This document shows, one piece after another, positions 20,071 through 29,333 of a stretch of 64,000 nucleotides of DNA (position 1 is its first letter; each line of letters begins with the position of its first letter). The stretch comes from Marifrigoribacter sp047730175. GTDB taxonomy: Bacteria > Bacteroidota > Bacteroidia > Flavobacteriales > Flavobacteriaceae. The stretch is taken from contig NZ_CP159833.1 of assembly GCF_047730175.1 (NCBI RefSeq), positions 1,488,001 through 1,552,000 on the forward strand. Reading direction: 5' to 3'. The notes beneath the pieces are model-generated. The model ran no database searches, was not told the origin of the DNA, and saw only the letters and a program-made list of their open reading frames with translations. A program made the translations under genes and the position numbers.

Positions 20071-21074
20071 GATTTACGTAGGTAATTTTCGCAAACTCTT
20101 TGTAAGGTTTCATCTATAGGGGAAAATTTAAAATCAAGATTATTTTTAATTTTTTCAGAAGAATAAGAAGTCGTAGTATATAATGAAGGTACCATTCCTT
20201 TAATAAATTTTATTTTGGTTTTAAAAAGTGTATGCATGAGCCAATCGAAATTACAATACATTAAAAGCGCCCACTTCGGGATTCCTTTTTTAGGTCCTTT
20301 TTTCTGAAAGTTAGCAGCTATTTTTGTAAGTAAATTTTGATAGCTTGAATTTTCTCCAACAAGAATAAAATGGTCGTTTGTAATATCACTCTTCATTAAA
20401 CTCATCATTGCCTTTACCACATCTTGAACATCTACGAGGCCAACACCACCAGTAGTATAGTAAGGTATTCCTTTATAGGAATTATTAAAAATACTGCTGC
20501 TAGTTGAGCTCCAATGACCAGAACCCAATATCAAACCAGGTTTAACAATCACTGCATTTAAACCCTCTTGTGTGCCTCTCCAGACTTCCATGTCGGCACC
20601 CTGCTTCGTGATAGCATACACACTAGTATCGTCTTCGGGATTATATTCGTTTTCTTCGTTAATTAATGCTTCATTTTTTGCAGCACCTAAGGTTGCTATA
20701 GAACTTACATGACACAATTTTTTAATTTGATACGACAAACATAAGTTTACAATATTTGCAGTGCCTTCAACATTCGTTTTTAAAAGCGTTGAAAAATGTT
20801 TAGGATTAAAACTTATAAATGCAGCGGTATGATACACCTCTGTTATTCCTTTAAAAGCGAGTTCTAACACAGGAACATCCGTAATATTTGCTTCTACCCA
20901 TTCTATTTTATTGAACTGTTCTTCGGAATCAATATCGTAATAAGAAAATACTTTTTTAACCCTATTGAAGTTACTAGATTTTCTATGGATGGCACGCACT
21001 TTATTTCCTTCTTTCAGAAGAAAATACAACAAGTGTGAACCTAGTAAACCAGTACCTCCTGTAACTAATATCAT
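20067..21074 (-). CDS. NAD-dependent epimerase/dehydratase family protein
   Basis: Extended short-chain dehydrogenase of 335 residues. The NAD-binding motif is TGGTGLLGSHL at the N-terminus, followed by 'VYHTAAFISF'. The catalytic Tyr/Lys is YAITK (YxxxK) near residue 153. It resembles dihydroflavonol-reductase-like epimerases, and the substrate is unknown. It is divergent from tyrS across a 180 bp gap that carries an inverted repeat. Confidence 0.87.
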   Translation of the reverse strand: MILVTGGTGLLGSHLLYFLLKEGNKVRAIHRKSSNFNRVKKVFSYYDIDSEEQFNKIEWVEANITDVPVLELAFKGITEVYHTAAFISFNPKHFSTLLKTNVEGTANIVNLCLSYQIKKLCHVSSIATLGAAKNEALINEENEYNPEDDTSVYAITKQGADMEVWRGTQEGLNAVIVKPGLILGSGHWSSTSSSIFNNSYKGIPYYTTGGVGLVDVQDVVKAMMSLMKSDITNDHFILVGENSSYQNLLTKIAANFQKKGPKKGIPKWALLMYCNFDWLMHTLFKTKIKFIKGMVPSLYTTTSYSSEKIKNNLDFKFSPIDETLQRVCENYLRKS

Positions 21075-21183
21075 ATTTCAAAAATACTCTTTTTTACAAT
21101 ACGCTTTTGTTTTAAGATACATCCGTCTATCTTTACACCGAAACACTATTTTATATTAAGGAAGTGTGAACCTTACACTTTAT

Positions 21184-21220
21184 TTATTCGTTTTTTTACT
21201 GAATTTATAAAAACGAATAA
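21184..21220. repeat. 11-bp inverted repeat in the epimerase/tyrS intergenic region
   Basis: The arms TTATTCGTTTT (21184-21194) and AAAACGAATAA (21210-21220) are perfect reverse complements around a 15-base AT-rich loop. No T tract follows on the tyrS strand, so it could be an operator or RNA hairpin rather than a terminator. Confidence 0.55.
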
Positions 21221-21235
21221 AATTATGTAGGTTTG
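21204..21235 (+). promoter_or_regulatory. Candidate tyrS promoter
   Basis: TAGGTTTG (21228-21235) is a full match to the Bacteroidota -7 box TAnnTTTG. TTTA, 20 bp upstream (21204-21207), approximates the -33 TTTG box and sits at the edge of the inverted repeat. The tyrS ATG is 20 bp downstream. Confidence 0.5.
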
Positions 21236-21255
21236 TCAAAAATTATTAAAAAAAG

Positions 21256-22551
21256 ATGCCAAAAAATTTCATAACAGAGCTTCAATGGAGAGGGATGATT
21301 CACGATGTGATGCCTGATACAGAAACCCATTTAAATGAGCAAATGCGTTCAGCATATGTAGGTTTTGACCCTACAGCAGATTCGCTTCATATTGGAAATT
21401 TAGTTCCTATTATGCTATTGGCACATTATCAACGTTGTGGCCATCGTCCTATTGCTTTAGTAGGTGGTGCGACCGGAATGATTGGAGATCCTTCTGGAAA
21501 ATCGAGTGAGCGAAATTTATTAGATGAAAAAACACTGCGTCATAACCAAGAATGTGTTCGCAACCAATTGGCTCAATTTTTAGATTTTTCTTCAGGAGTA
21601 GAAAATGAAGCTGTCATGGTGAATAATTATGACTGGATGAAAGAATTTTCATTTCTTGACTTTATACGTGATGTTGGAAAACATATCACTGTAAATTATA
21701 TGATGGCAAAAGATTCAGTAAAAAGTCGTTTAACAGGAGAAGGTGCAGACGGTATGTCTTTTACAGAGTTTACCTATCAAATGGTTCAAGGCTATGATTT
21801 TCTTCATTTATATAAAAACTTAGCCTGTACCCTACAAATGGGTGGAAGTGATCAATGGGGAAATATTACAACTGGAACCGAATTAATTCGTCGAATAGGT
21901 GGAGGAAAAGGCTATGCTTTAACCTGTCCGCTTATTACAAAAAGTGATGGCTCTAAATTTGGTAAAAGTGAAGGCGGAAATATTTGGTTAGATGCTAAAC
22001 GTACTTCTCCCTATAAATTTTATCAATATTGGTTAAATACAAGCGATGAAGACGCGGAAAAGTATATTAAAATATTTACTTTTTTAGATCAAGAAACAAT
22101 TGAAGCATTAGTTAAAGAACAACAAGAGGCTCCTCATATGCGTGCACTACAAAAGCGTTTAGCAGAAGAAGTAACGAATACGGTTCATGGTGAAGAGGCC
22201 TATGATAAAGCGATTAAGGCTTCAAACATATTGTTTGGTAAATCAACTTCGGAAGATTTAAAAAACCTAGATACTGAAACGTTTTTAGATGTATTTGAAG
22301 GAGTTCCTCAAGCTGAAATTCCTGCTTCGGAAATAGAAAACGGTTTTAATATTATAGACGCTCTAGCATCAAGTACTGGTTTTTTAAAATCGAACGGAGA
22401 AGCGAGAAGAGCATTAAAAGAAAATTCGATTTCTGTGAACAAAGAGAAGGTGAATGATACTTTTCAAATTACTTCAGAACATACATTAAACGAAAAATTT
22501 GTATTGCTTCAAAGAGGTAAGAAAAACTATTTCATTATAAAATTAGTATAA
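21256..22551 (+). CDS. tyrS: Tyrosyl-tRNA synthetase
   Basis: Class I aminoacyl-tRNA synthetase of 431 residues that charges tRNA-Tyr. The HIGH-type motif HIGN is at residues 45-48 and the KMSKS-type motif KFGKS at 234-238. Binding-pocket motifs 'YVGFDPTADSLH' and 'QMGGSDQWGNI' are intact. The C-terminal ~70 residues form an S4-like RNA-binding domain ('SNGEARRALKENSISVN'). It is a single-gene unit with a likely promoter and a long terminator palindrome. Confidence 0.97.
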   Translation: MPKNFITELQWRGMIHDVMPDTETHLNEQMRSAYVGFDPTADSLHIGNLVPIMLLAHYQRCGHRPIALVGGATGMIGDPSGKSSERNLLDEKTLRHNQECVRNQLAQFLDFSSGVENEAVMVNNYDWMKEFSFLDFIRDVGKHITVNYMMAKDSVKSRLTGEGADGMSFTEFTYQMVQGYDFLHLYKNLACTLQMGGSDQWGNITTGTELIRRIGGGKGYALTCPLITKSDGSKFGKSEGGNIWLDAKRTSPYKFYQYWLNTSDEDAEKYIKIFTFLDQETIEALVKEQQEAPHMRALQKRLAEEVTNTVHGEEAYDKAIKASNILFGKSTSEDLKNLDTETFLDVFEGVPQAEIPASEIENGFNIIDALASSTGFLKSNGEARRALKENSISVNKEKVNDTFQITSEHTLNEKFVLLQRGKKNYFIIKLV

Positions 22552-22584
22552 TACAAATTCTCATTTAAAATTAGTTTAAAATCC

Positions 22585-22619
22585 AAGGCTCCAAGTTTTA
22601 TTAAAACTTGGAGCCTTTT
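22585..22619 (+). terminator. Rho-independent terminator after tyrS
   Basis: AAGGCTCCAAGTTTTA (22585-22600) and its exact reverse complement (22602-22617) form a 16-bp palindrome followed by a short T run. Confidence 0.85.
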
Positions 22620-22805
22620 CAAACTAACTAACTATTCATGAAAGTGAATCAATAAATCTATTATAAATAGACTTATTTTCTTCTTCATAAATTCCTTCAA
22701 AGAAATTAGTCGGATATCTTTATTAATTCTTACAAGTATTTTATAAAATATTATATTATAATTTTTACTTCCTTTATCTTTATCCATAAACATTAAAATT
22801 AGTAT

Positions 22806-23714
22806 ATGAAATCTGTTTTAATTACGGGAGGTTCAGGGTTAATAGGAACAACATTAAGTAATAAGTTACTTGAAAAGGGATATAAAGTTTCTCATTTAAG
22901 TAGATCAAAATCTAATAATGGGCAGATTAATTCCTACATATGGGATTATCAAACAAATTATATAGACCCAGCATCAATTAAAACAGCAGATTACATAATT
23001 CATCTTGCTGGAGCAGGAGTTGCAGATAAGCGATGGAGCGAAAGTCAGAAAAAAGTGATTATAGAGAGTCGTGTAAAAACAGCCGAATTAATTTTTGAGG
23101 AAGTTAAAAAGCAGAACAAATTTATTAAAGCATATATCACAGCTTCGGGTGTTGGATATTATGGATCAATAAATTCAGAAAAAATTGCAAAAGAAGAAGA
23201 TGAAAGCCATAATGATTTTCTGGGGAATGTATGTTTGCAATGGGAACAAAGCGCTGAACCATTTAAAGAACGAGGAATTAGAACGGTTGCCTTAAGAACA
23301 GGTTTGGTGCTTTCAGGAAATGGTGGCGCTTTAAGTAAATTAGTCCCATCTTTTAAATTTGGACTTGGTTCGGCAATAGGAGCAGGCACTCAAAATGTAG
23401 CTTGGATTCATATGAATGACTTATGCGATATATACATAAAAGCGATTGAAGATGAAAAAATGGAGGGCGCCTATAATACAGTTGCTCCCGACCATGTTAC
23501 AAATATGGAGTTTTCAAAAGCTATAGCCAAGGTGTTAAAAAAACCCTTTTGGCTTCCAAAAATACCAGGCTTTGTTCTTAAAACAATATTAGGAGAAATG
23601 TCTGTAATACTTTTAAAAGGGATGCGTGTCTCCTCAAAAAAAATAATTGATTCGGGATTTAATTTTTCATACCCAACATTAAACAAAGCATTAATCCATT
23701 TATTAAATAAATAG
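22806..23714 (+). CDS. TIGR01777-type NAD(P)-binding oxidoreductase
   Basis: A 302-residue SDR-like protein of the YfcH/TIGR01777 family. The motifs are 'TGGSGLIGTTLSNKLL' at the N-terminus, 'HLAGAGVADKRW', 'SGVGYYG' and 'VAWIHMNDL', all characteristic. Members are often annotated as epimerases or nucleoside-diphosphate-sugar-epimerase-like, but the reaction is not known. It lies alone on the plus strand and converges with the DUF350-like gene. Confidence 0.88.
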   Translation: MKSVLITGGSGLIGTTLSNKLLEKGYKVSHLSRSKSNNGQINSYIWDYQTNYIDPASIKTADYIIHLAGAGVADKRWSESQKKVIIESRVKTAELIFEEVKKQNKFIKAYITASGVGYYGSINSEKIAKEEDESHNDFLGNVCLQWEQSAEPFKERGIRTVALRTGLVLSGNGGALSKLVPSFKFGLGSAIGAGTQNVAWIHMNDLCDIYIKAIEDEKMEGAYNTVAPDHVTNMEFSKAIAKVLKKPFWLPKIPGFVLKTILGEMSVILLKGMRVSSKKIIDSGFNFSYPTLNKALIHLLNK

Positions 23715-23760
23715 ACCTGTTCCATTCAGAACCGAACCCTTTTTGACAGCCTCTTTTTTA

Positions 23761-24276
23761 TTATAAAAAGTTTGACACCTCAGGATAAGGCATCAAAGAG
23801 CTTGTAAGCATTGCTATACTTTCTTTTGCAATAAGAGTGATACTTAGAAGTATCGCTACTACTAAAATAGCAACAGAGATATTATTCTCTTTTATTTCTT
23901 TAAATTCATTTACACCGGTTGTTAACACTGAAAAAAGTAAAAATACTGATGTGTTTATAATAACTGCTATAACGAAACCGATGAGAAGGTAAAGACCAGA
24001 ATAAGTAATGATTGTTCCCATATCTACAGTTTCAGACTGGGTGGTAGATAAACGAATTACATTGTTGATTGATGGTAAAACTTCACTTAAAATAATACCA
24101 ATAGATAGAATAATACCAGAAGTAAAGATTGTAAATGCTAAATTATTTCCACGTAAATCTTCATTTCTGAAGAAAAACCACTTTAATATTTTATAAGAAA
24201 GAAATATAATAACAACTGAAATACATAAAGACAATATAATTTCAATTAGGGATAGTGTAAAGAGTTGTGTATTCAT
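23761..24276 (-). CDS. DUF350-like membrane protein
   Basis: A 171-residue protein with five hydrophobic helices. The segments 'GNNLAFTIFTSGIILSIGII' and 'NNISVAILVVAILLSITLI' look like the two repeated halves of the DUF350 family, in which a conserved Asn-Ile/Leu-Ala/Val start precedes each core helix. The biochemical function is unknown. It is 7 bp downstream of a transglutaminase-like gene, so the pair is probably one operon. Confidence 0.65.
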   Translation of the reverse strand: MNTQLFTLSLIEIILSLCISVVIIFLSYKILKWFFFRNEDLRGNNLAFTIFTSGIILSIGIILSEVLPSINNVIRLSTTQSETVDMGTIITYSGLYLLIGFVIAVIINTSVFLLFSVLTTGVNEFKEIKENNISVAILVVAILLSITLIAKESIAMLTSSLMPYPEVSNFL

Positions 24277-24283
24277 AATTCAT

Positions 24284-25336
24284 TTATTTACTTGTTAGTA
24301 CTATATTCCAATGAGTGACATCGTTAAATGCTTTTGAAAGCTGTCCAATTTCAAAATATTTGCCAGTGGTTTCCCATAGCACGTATCTTTTTCCGTTATG
24401 TAACTTATATAATCCTCTTGAAGGGATATTGATTCCTAAGATAGAATGACGATAAAAATTACTATTCACAATAGCAACATCGTAATTAAAATGTTTTAAT
24501 ATGCTATATATTATTACGGTTCTAGTGTCACAGTCTCCTTTTAATGATTGTACAAATGAAACAGGATTTTGAATTCCGTATTTAATATTACCGATACAGC
24601 AATCGGGACAATCTACTAAAACCTGTTTTATAGAATCTTCATAAGAATCGGCAGGCAAGCATTTGTTTTGAAAAACGAATGAATATGGAATATCCTGAAT
24701 GCAGGAGACAACCATGTCGGCGAATTCCATCTGATTGAGGTTCTGATTCTTGTTTATTTCTGAAAAATTTTCAATAACTAGATCCAAACTTGGAGTGTCA
24801 GTTCTTTCAATATAATTATATAGATTGCCCCAAAAATTTCCGCCAGAAGGAACAGGATACCCATTTATATGATTTTTTAATCGGTCATAGTCACTTTTTC
24901 TAACGGTTAGATCACCCGAATACTTCTTCCCATAATTATCTTTCCATTTTCGATTACTTGTAAATACTTTTAAGGTGTCTTCCGTTTCAATTGTTGTACT
25001 TTCTTTTACAGCTTCTTCCTTTTTAAAACGAGCTTCTTCTTTCGAGTATAGTTCAAGATTGTTAATTAAAAATCTTCCAAACCATTGAAAAAAGAAAAGA
25101 ATAATAAAAATACTGATACCCTTCCCAATTGCAGATTTTGCCGAAGGTTTGCCCAGCATTTTATTAATTAGAAGAATACTTAATAAAACAGAAATAAGCG
25201 TTGTAAATAATCCTGAAAAATTAAAAACGGTTGCTACAATTCCAAAACTTAATAAGGAAAATATAACTACAAGAAACGCCCAAAGGCACCCGTTTTTATT
25301 TTCTCTATTTTGTCGTTTCATGTGTTTATAGGTCAT
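24284..25336 (-). CDS. Membrane-anchored transglutaminase-like protein
   Basis: A 350-residue protein with three hydrophobic N-terminal helices (to about residue 90), a charged linker, and a C-terminal cysteine-peptidase-like domain. The putative triad is Cys in 'KGDCDTRTVI', His in 'YRHSILG' and an acidic residue near 'VLWETTG', the usual Cys-His-Asp/Glu order of transglutaminase-like folds. A 'DCPDCC' cluster precedes it. An alternative start at 25321 (MKRQNREN) is equally plausible. It sits 7 bp before the DUF350-like gene, and the two may work at the membrane together (inference). Confidence 0.68.
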   Translation of the reverse strand: MTYKHMKRQNRENKNGCLWAFLVVIFSLLSFGIVATVFNFSGLFTTLISVLLSILLINKMLGKPSAKSAIGKGISIFIILFFFQWFGRFLINNLELYSKEEARFKKEEAVKESTTIETEDTLKVFTSNRKWKDNYGKKYSGDLTVRKSDYDRLKNHINGYPVPSGGNFWGNLYNYIERTDTPSLDLVIENFSEINKNQNLNQMEFADMVVSCIQDIPYSFVFQNKCLPADSYEDSIKQVLVDCPDCCIGNIKYGIQNPVSFVQSLKGDCDTRTVIIYSILKHFNYDVAIVNSNFYRHSILGINIPSRGLYKLHNGKRYVLWETTGKYFEIGQLSKAFNDVTHWNIVLTSK

Positions 25337-25418
25337 ACTAAGACAATCTCAGCAGAGGCATGCTGTTCGCTATTAAACTTTTCATTAGGCGATTAAAAAC
25401 TTTAATATGCTCGTTTCA

Positions 25419-26393
25419 TTACTGAACCATTAAATTGCAACCCCTAATATCACTTACATCAAATCTACCTAAAATTTCGAAACTTTCATCATCATTTACT
25501 TTTCCTAAATCTTGTGTAGCGATAAATGAACAGGAATGATAGTTTGCTAGATCAATAATATTGATCCCTCCTGTAGCACTTTTTACTAGACTTAGTGCAT
25601 CTTCAGTATCTCTGGTTAAAACTTTCATCCATGGAGGACATTTGTAAATTCCCTCACCCGTTGAATAGGCTTGAGAAAGTAATTCGGTCATACCATACTC
25701 ACTGTAAATAGAACGTACTCCAAATCCTTTTTTTAATATAGTATGGAGCTCTTCTTTAACCATTTCTTTTCTTCTTCCTTTCATGCCACCTGTTTCCATA
25801 ATAATAGTATGCTTTAATTGAAATGATTGCTTTTCAATTAAATCTAATAAAGCATAGGATACTCCAAGTAATATAGTCTGTTTGCCTATTGCTTCTAATT
25901 TGTTTAATTTTTCAATGAGCTCTTCTATATTGTTTAAATAAAATCCACTTTCAGGGTTTTCACTTTTTGCTATCAATTCATTAACCATATACACTAATGA
26001 AGAGCCTTCTCTTTCTAAATAAGAGGGAAGTAATGCAAGTATTACATATTCATTAGGGTTGCCAAAAAATTGGTTGAATGCATTTGTGAAACTTTCTTTA
26101 TACAAATTAGTATTAGCAATGTAATGTTTACTTAAAACACTACCCGTAGTCCCACTACTTGAAAAAATATTTTCTGAAATATTAGAATCTGAAATAATAT
26201 GACTTTTAAAAAATTGAATAGGTAAAAATGGAATATCAAAAATAGATTTAACAGATTGATGATTACAATTCAATAAGTTACAGAAATTTTGATACACAGG
26301 AATATTCTTATATTGATATTGAAATATATCAATTGCAATAGATTCAAAATCTTGAGGCGATTTTATATTAAAAATTTCATTTTCTGTTATCAC
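25419..26393 (-). CDS. LuxE/PaaK-type acyl-activating family protein
   Basis: A 324-residue protein resembling LuxE acyl-protein synthetases and the N-terminal part of PaaK-type AMP-forming ligases. The ATP-binding motif is SSSGTTGS (residues ~78-85). Further signatures are 'METGGMKGRRKEM' and 'SEYGMTELLSQAY', the acyl-adenylate-forming core. No LuxC/LuxD partner is present here. In flavobacteria such single genes occur without bioluminescence operons, and the acyl substrate is unknown. It follows a T9SS protein gene but is separated from it by a terminator. Confidence 0.82.
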   Translation of the reverse strand: MITENEIFNIKSPQDFESIAIDIFQYQYKNIPVYQNFCNLLNCNHQSVKSIFDIPFLPIQFFKSHIISDSNISENIFSSSGTTGSVLSKHYIANTNLYKESFTNAFNQFFGNPNEYVILALLPSYLEREGSSLVYMVNELIAKSENPESGFYLNNIEELIEKLNKLEAIGKQTILLGVSYALLDLIEKQSFQLKHTIIMETGGMKGRRKEMVKEELHTILKKGFGVRSIYSEYGMTELLSQAYSTGEGIYKCPPWMKVLTRDTEDALSLVKSATGGINIIDLANYHSCSFIATQDLGKVNDDESFEILGRFDVSDIRGCNLMVQ

Positions 26394-26416
26394 AGGATAA
26401 AAATAGATAAAATAAA

Positions 26417-26443
26417 AAAGCTTCTGTAAAAAAACAGAAGCTT
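26417..26443 (-). terminator. Rho-independent terminator after T9SS protein gene
   Basis: Read on the minus strand, AAAGCTTCTGT and ACAGAAGCTTT form an 11-bp stem around a short T loop, followed by a T-rich tract. Confidence 0.8.
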
Positions 26444-26468
26444 TAATAGTATAGGTTAACGATAATAA

Positions 26469-27413
26469 TTACTTAACTATTAATTTTTTAGTTGAAGTAC
26501 TGTTTTCTTGACTTATTTTAACAATATAAATTCCGCTTGATAGTTCAGAAATGTCTAATCTATCATTAAAAATTGTTGTTTTCAATACTTGATTTCCTAA
26601 AACATTGTAAATGACAACATTTTTATTGCCACTTATTTTAGATGAAATAGTTACATAATCACCAATAGATGGGTTAGGGTAAATAGAAAATAAATTTTTA
26701 TTGTTTTCTTCCAAACCTAAGGATCCCTCAAAATGGACATTGTCAAAATAGAATGCTTCTGTTGCTGAATTACACCTCACTTCAATAACTAATTGAAAGG
26801 TAAGAGGTAAGTCATTAAAGGGAGGGAGTCCTACAAAGCCTTTTATCCACTGTCCTTCAATTTCTAAATCATTGATATCGTTATCTGTTGTATTTATAAT
26901 GTCATGTTCTGTGCCTTCCTCTAGGTGTCTAACGTAGATACGCAATCGATCAGATCCAGCTTCATTAACTGTTCCATTACCTTCATAGCCTGTTTCAGAA
27001 ATAAAAAACTGAATAGACATACTTGGTCCTGTAGAAGTGGATACAAAAGAATCAAATTCTAAAATAAAATTCCCGTCCACATCACTTACTTGGTATCCTT
27101 GTTCTCCGTCAGGAAAAGGGTTGTCGCCAGAGGGTGGAGAGGAGGTTACTCCTATTGAATCTCCATCTGTTAATCCAACTCCAGGAGTGTCATAAGGGAT
27201 ATAAGATGAAGTAAACCCGAGTTCACCTCCAGTAGATGTAAAGTTTACATAAGGTTCTCCAGTATTATTGATTAAATCGTGTGCCTCTGCGGGATCACCT
27301 GTATCGGTATAATCTCCGCCAATTGCTTCAGGTTCTTCAAAGCTTGTGTTTTCAATTTGTGCTACAGATATAGCACAAATAAATAACATTACTAAAAAAG
27401 TAATATTTTTCAT
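26469..27413 (-). CDS. T9SS-sorted secreted protein of unknown function
   Basis: A 314-residue exported protein. A signal peptide (MKNITFLVMLFICAISVAQ) is followed by an acidic Ser/Thr/Gly-rich beta domain of about 200 residues resembling a carbohydrate-binding jelly roll ('FYFDNVHFEGS'). It ends in a type A T9SS C-terminal sorting domain ('LFSIYPNPSIGDY', 'VYNVLG'-like, and terminal 'KKLIVK'). No catalytic residues are visible. It is likely delivered to the cell surface, and binding rather than catalysis is my guess. Confidence 0.82.
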   Translation of the reverse strand: MKNITFLVMLFICAISVAQIENTSFEEPEAIGGDYTDTGDPAEAHDLINNTGEPYVNFTSTGGELGFTSSYIPYDTPGVGLTDGDSIGVTSSPPSGDNPFPDGEQGYQVSDVDGNFILEFDSFVSTSTGPSMSIQFFISETGYEGNGTVNEAGSDRLRIYVRHLEEGTEHDIINTTDNDINDLEIEGQWIKGFVGLPPFNDLPLTFQLVIEVRCNSATEAFYFDNVHFEGSLGLEENNKNLFSIYPNPSIGDYVTISSKISGNKNVVIYNVLGNQVLKTTIFNDRLDISELSSGIYIVKISQENSTSTKKLIVK

Positions 27414-27594
27414 AATAAAAGGATTTTAAGTGTGGGGAGAGATTATAAAAATACAAAATTGTATAATTTTAACTGATTAATATGTTATTAAATTATTAAC
27501 AATTAATGTTCTAAGCTCATAATTGTGATTTAACCTTATCTTTATCAAAAATTAATTTAAACACTTGAATGAAGTGTAAATTGAAAAAAAATTA

Positions 27595-28278
27595 ATGAAA
27601 AAATCCGATACAGTTATTCTTCTTGTAGATGATGAGCCAGATATTTTAGAGATAGTAAATTATAATCTTTCAAACGCAGGATATACTATTTATACAGCTG
27701 AAAATGGAGAAGTAGCTATTTCTCAAGCAAAAAAATACAAGCCTCACCTAATTATACTAGATGTGATGATGCCTGTAATGGATGGCGTTGAAACATGTGA
27801 AAAGCTCAGAAATATTCCAGAATTGTCTGAAACAATAATCACATTTTTAACCGCAAGAGGTGAAGATTATGCACAAGTTGCTGGATTTGATGCAGGAGCA
27901 GATGATTATATTACAAAACCAATAAAACCAAAAGTTTTATTAAGTAAAGTAAAAGCTTTATTAAGACGTTTTAAACTTCCACAAGATCACGGTACTGTAA
28001 TAACAATTGGGGATTTAGTAATAAATAGAGAAGAGTATATTGTGGTGAAAGATGGAAAAGAATTAATCTTACCAAGAAAAGAATTTGAACTCTTATCGCT
28101 TTTAGCCTCAAAACCAGGGAAAGTGTTTAAACGACAAGATATTTTAAATTTTGTTTGGGGAAATGATGTAGTTGTAGGTGATCGAACAATCGATGTGCAT
28201 ATAAGAAAATTAAGAGAAAAAATTGGAGATGAAAGTTTTAAAACGGTTAAAGGAGTAGGATATAAATTTGTTTTATAG
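27595..28278 (+). CDS. OmpR-family response regulator
   Basis: A 227-residue two-component regulator. The receiver domain has the acidic pair in 'VDDEPD', phospho-acceptor Asp56 ('LDVMMP') and the switch Lys in 'YITKPI'. A winged-helix DNA-binding domain of the OmpR/PhoB type spans residues ~130-227 ('RKEFELLSLLASKPGKVF', 'DVHIRKLREKIG', 'VKGVGYKF'). The partner kinase gene begins 8 bp downstream. The pair resembles PhoB/PhoR-type systems, but the signal is unknown. Confidence 0.94.
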   Translation: MKKSDTVILLVDDEPDILEIVNYNLSNAGYTIYTAENGEVAISQAKKYKPHLIILDVMMPVMDGVETCEKLRNIPELSETIITFLTARGEDYAQVAGFDAGADDYITKPIKPKVLLSKVKALLRRFKLPQDHGTVITIGDLVINREEYIVVKDGKELILPRKEFELLSLLASKPGKVFKRQDILNFVWGNDVVVGDRTIDVHIRKLREKIGDESFKTVKGVGYKFVL

Positions 28279-28286
28279 CAGGGATT

Positions 28287-29333
28287 GTGACTAGAATATT
28301 TAAAAAAACATATAAGTTTGCAGCATATACCTCTGGATATATAACATTATTCCTAAGCTTTTTTTCTACACTTTTTTTAGTATATACAAACAATTTCAAT
28401 ATTTGGATTCTACTGTTTTTTACAGTTCTTATCTATGGTTTTTCTTTCTTTATAATTCAATTTAGAGTCGAAAAATTTATTTACAAAAGAGTAAAAAAAA
28501 TATATGATGATGTAAGTATTTTAGATGCTTCAAGTTTAAGTGAACAACCTATTACTACTAATATGGAAACTTTAACGAAGCAAGTTGAACGTTTCGCACA
28601 AAATAAAAAATTAGAAATTGAAGCGTTAAAAATTAGAGAAAATTATAGAAAAGAATTTATTGGAAATATTTCTCATGAATTAAAAACACCATTATTTACA
28701 GCGCAAGGTTATATTTTAACCTTACTTGACGGAGGCGCTTTAGAAGATGAAAATGTACGTGAAAAATACCTTGAAAGAGCTAACAAAGGAGTAGAACGTC
28801 TAATCTATATTGTAAAAGATTTAGATATGATTACTAAACTTGAAGTTGGAGACCTTAATTTAGATAAAGAAGATTTTGATATTATAGAACTTATAAATAA
28901 TGTATTCGAGTTACTCGAGATGAAGGCTTCCAAAAGAATTATTTCTCTCACATTCGATAAAGAATATAAGTACCCGGTTTTAGTTCATGCCGATAAAGAA
29001 AGAATACAACAAGTAGTGAGTAATTTAATTGTAAACTCTATTAAATACGGGAAACAAGATGGTACAACTGAGGTTCGTATAGAAGTATTACAAAACAATA
29101 AAGTGTTAATTAGAGTTACCGATAATGGTGTTGGAATTGAGAAAAAATATATACCTCGCCTTTTCGAACGTTTTTTTAGAGTTGATAAAAGTGGGTCTAG
29201 ACAAGAAGGAGGAAGTGGTTTGGGGCTTTCAATTGTAAAACATATAGTTGAAGCACATGTACAAAAAATTTATATAGAAAGTCAATTCGGAATTGGCTCA
29301 GAGTTTTCTTTTACCCTCGAACAAGCTAAATAA
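28287..29333 (+). CDS. Sensor histidine kinase (PhoR-like)
   Basis: A 348-residue membrane kinase with a GTG start. Two N-terminal transmembrane helices have almost no periplasmic loop, followed by a linker, a HisKA dimerisation domain with His130 ('GNISHELKTP') and an HATPase domain ('VVSNLIVNSIKYG', 'DNGVGIEKKYIPRLFERFFR', 'GGSGLGLSIVKH'). The lack of an extracytoplasmic sensor domain suggests intramembrane or cytosolic sensing (inference). It is cotranscribed with the regulator upstream. Its last 36 bp overlap the convergent glycosyltransferase gene. Confidence 0.93.
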   Translation: MTRIFKKTYKFAAYTSGYITLFLSFFSTLFLVYTNNFNIWILLFFTVLIYGFSFFIIQFRVEKFIYKRVKKIYDDVSILDASSLSEQPITTNMETLTKQVERFAQNKKLEIEALKIRENYRKEFIGNISHELKTPLFTAQGYILTLLDGGALEDENVREKYLERANKGVERLIYIVKDLDMITKLEVGDLNLDKEDFDIIELINNVFELLEMKASKRIISLTFDKEYKYPVLVHADKERIQQVVSNLIVNSIKYGKQDGTTEVRIEVLQNNKVLIRVTDNGVGIEKKYIPRLFERFFRVDKSGSRQEGGSGLGLSIVKHIVEAHVQKIYIESQFGIGSEFSFTLEQAK

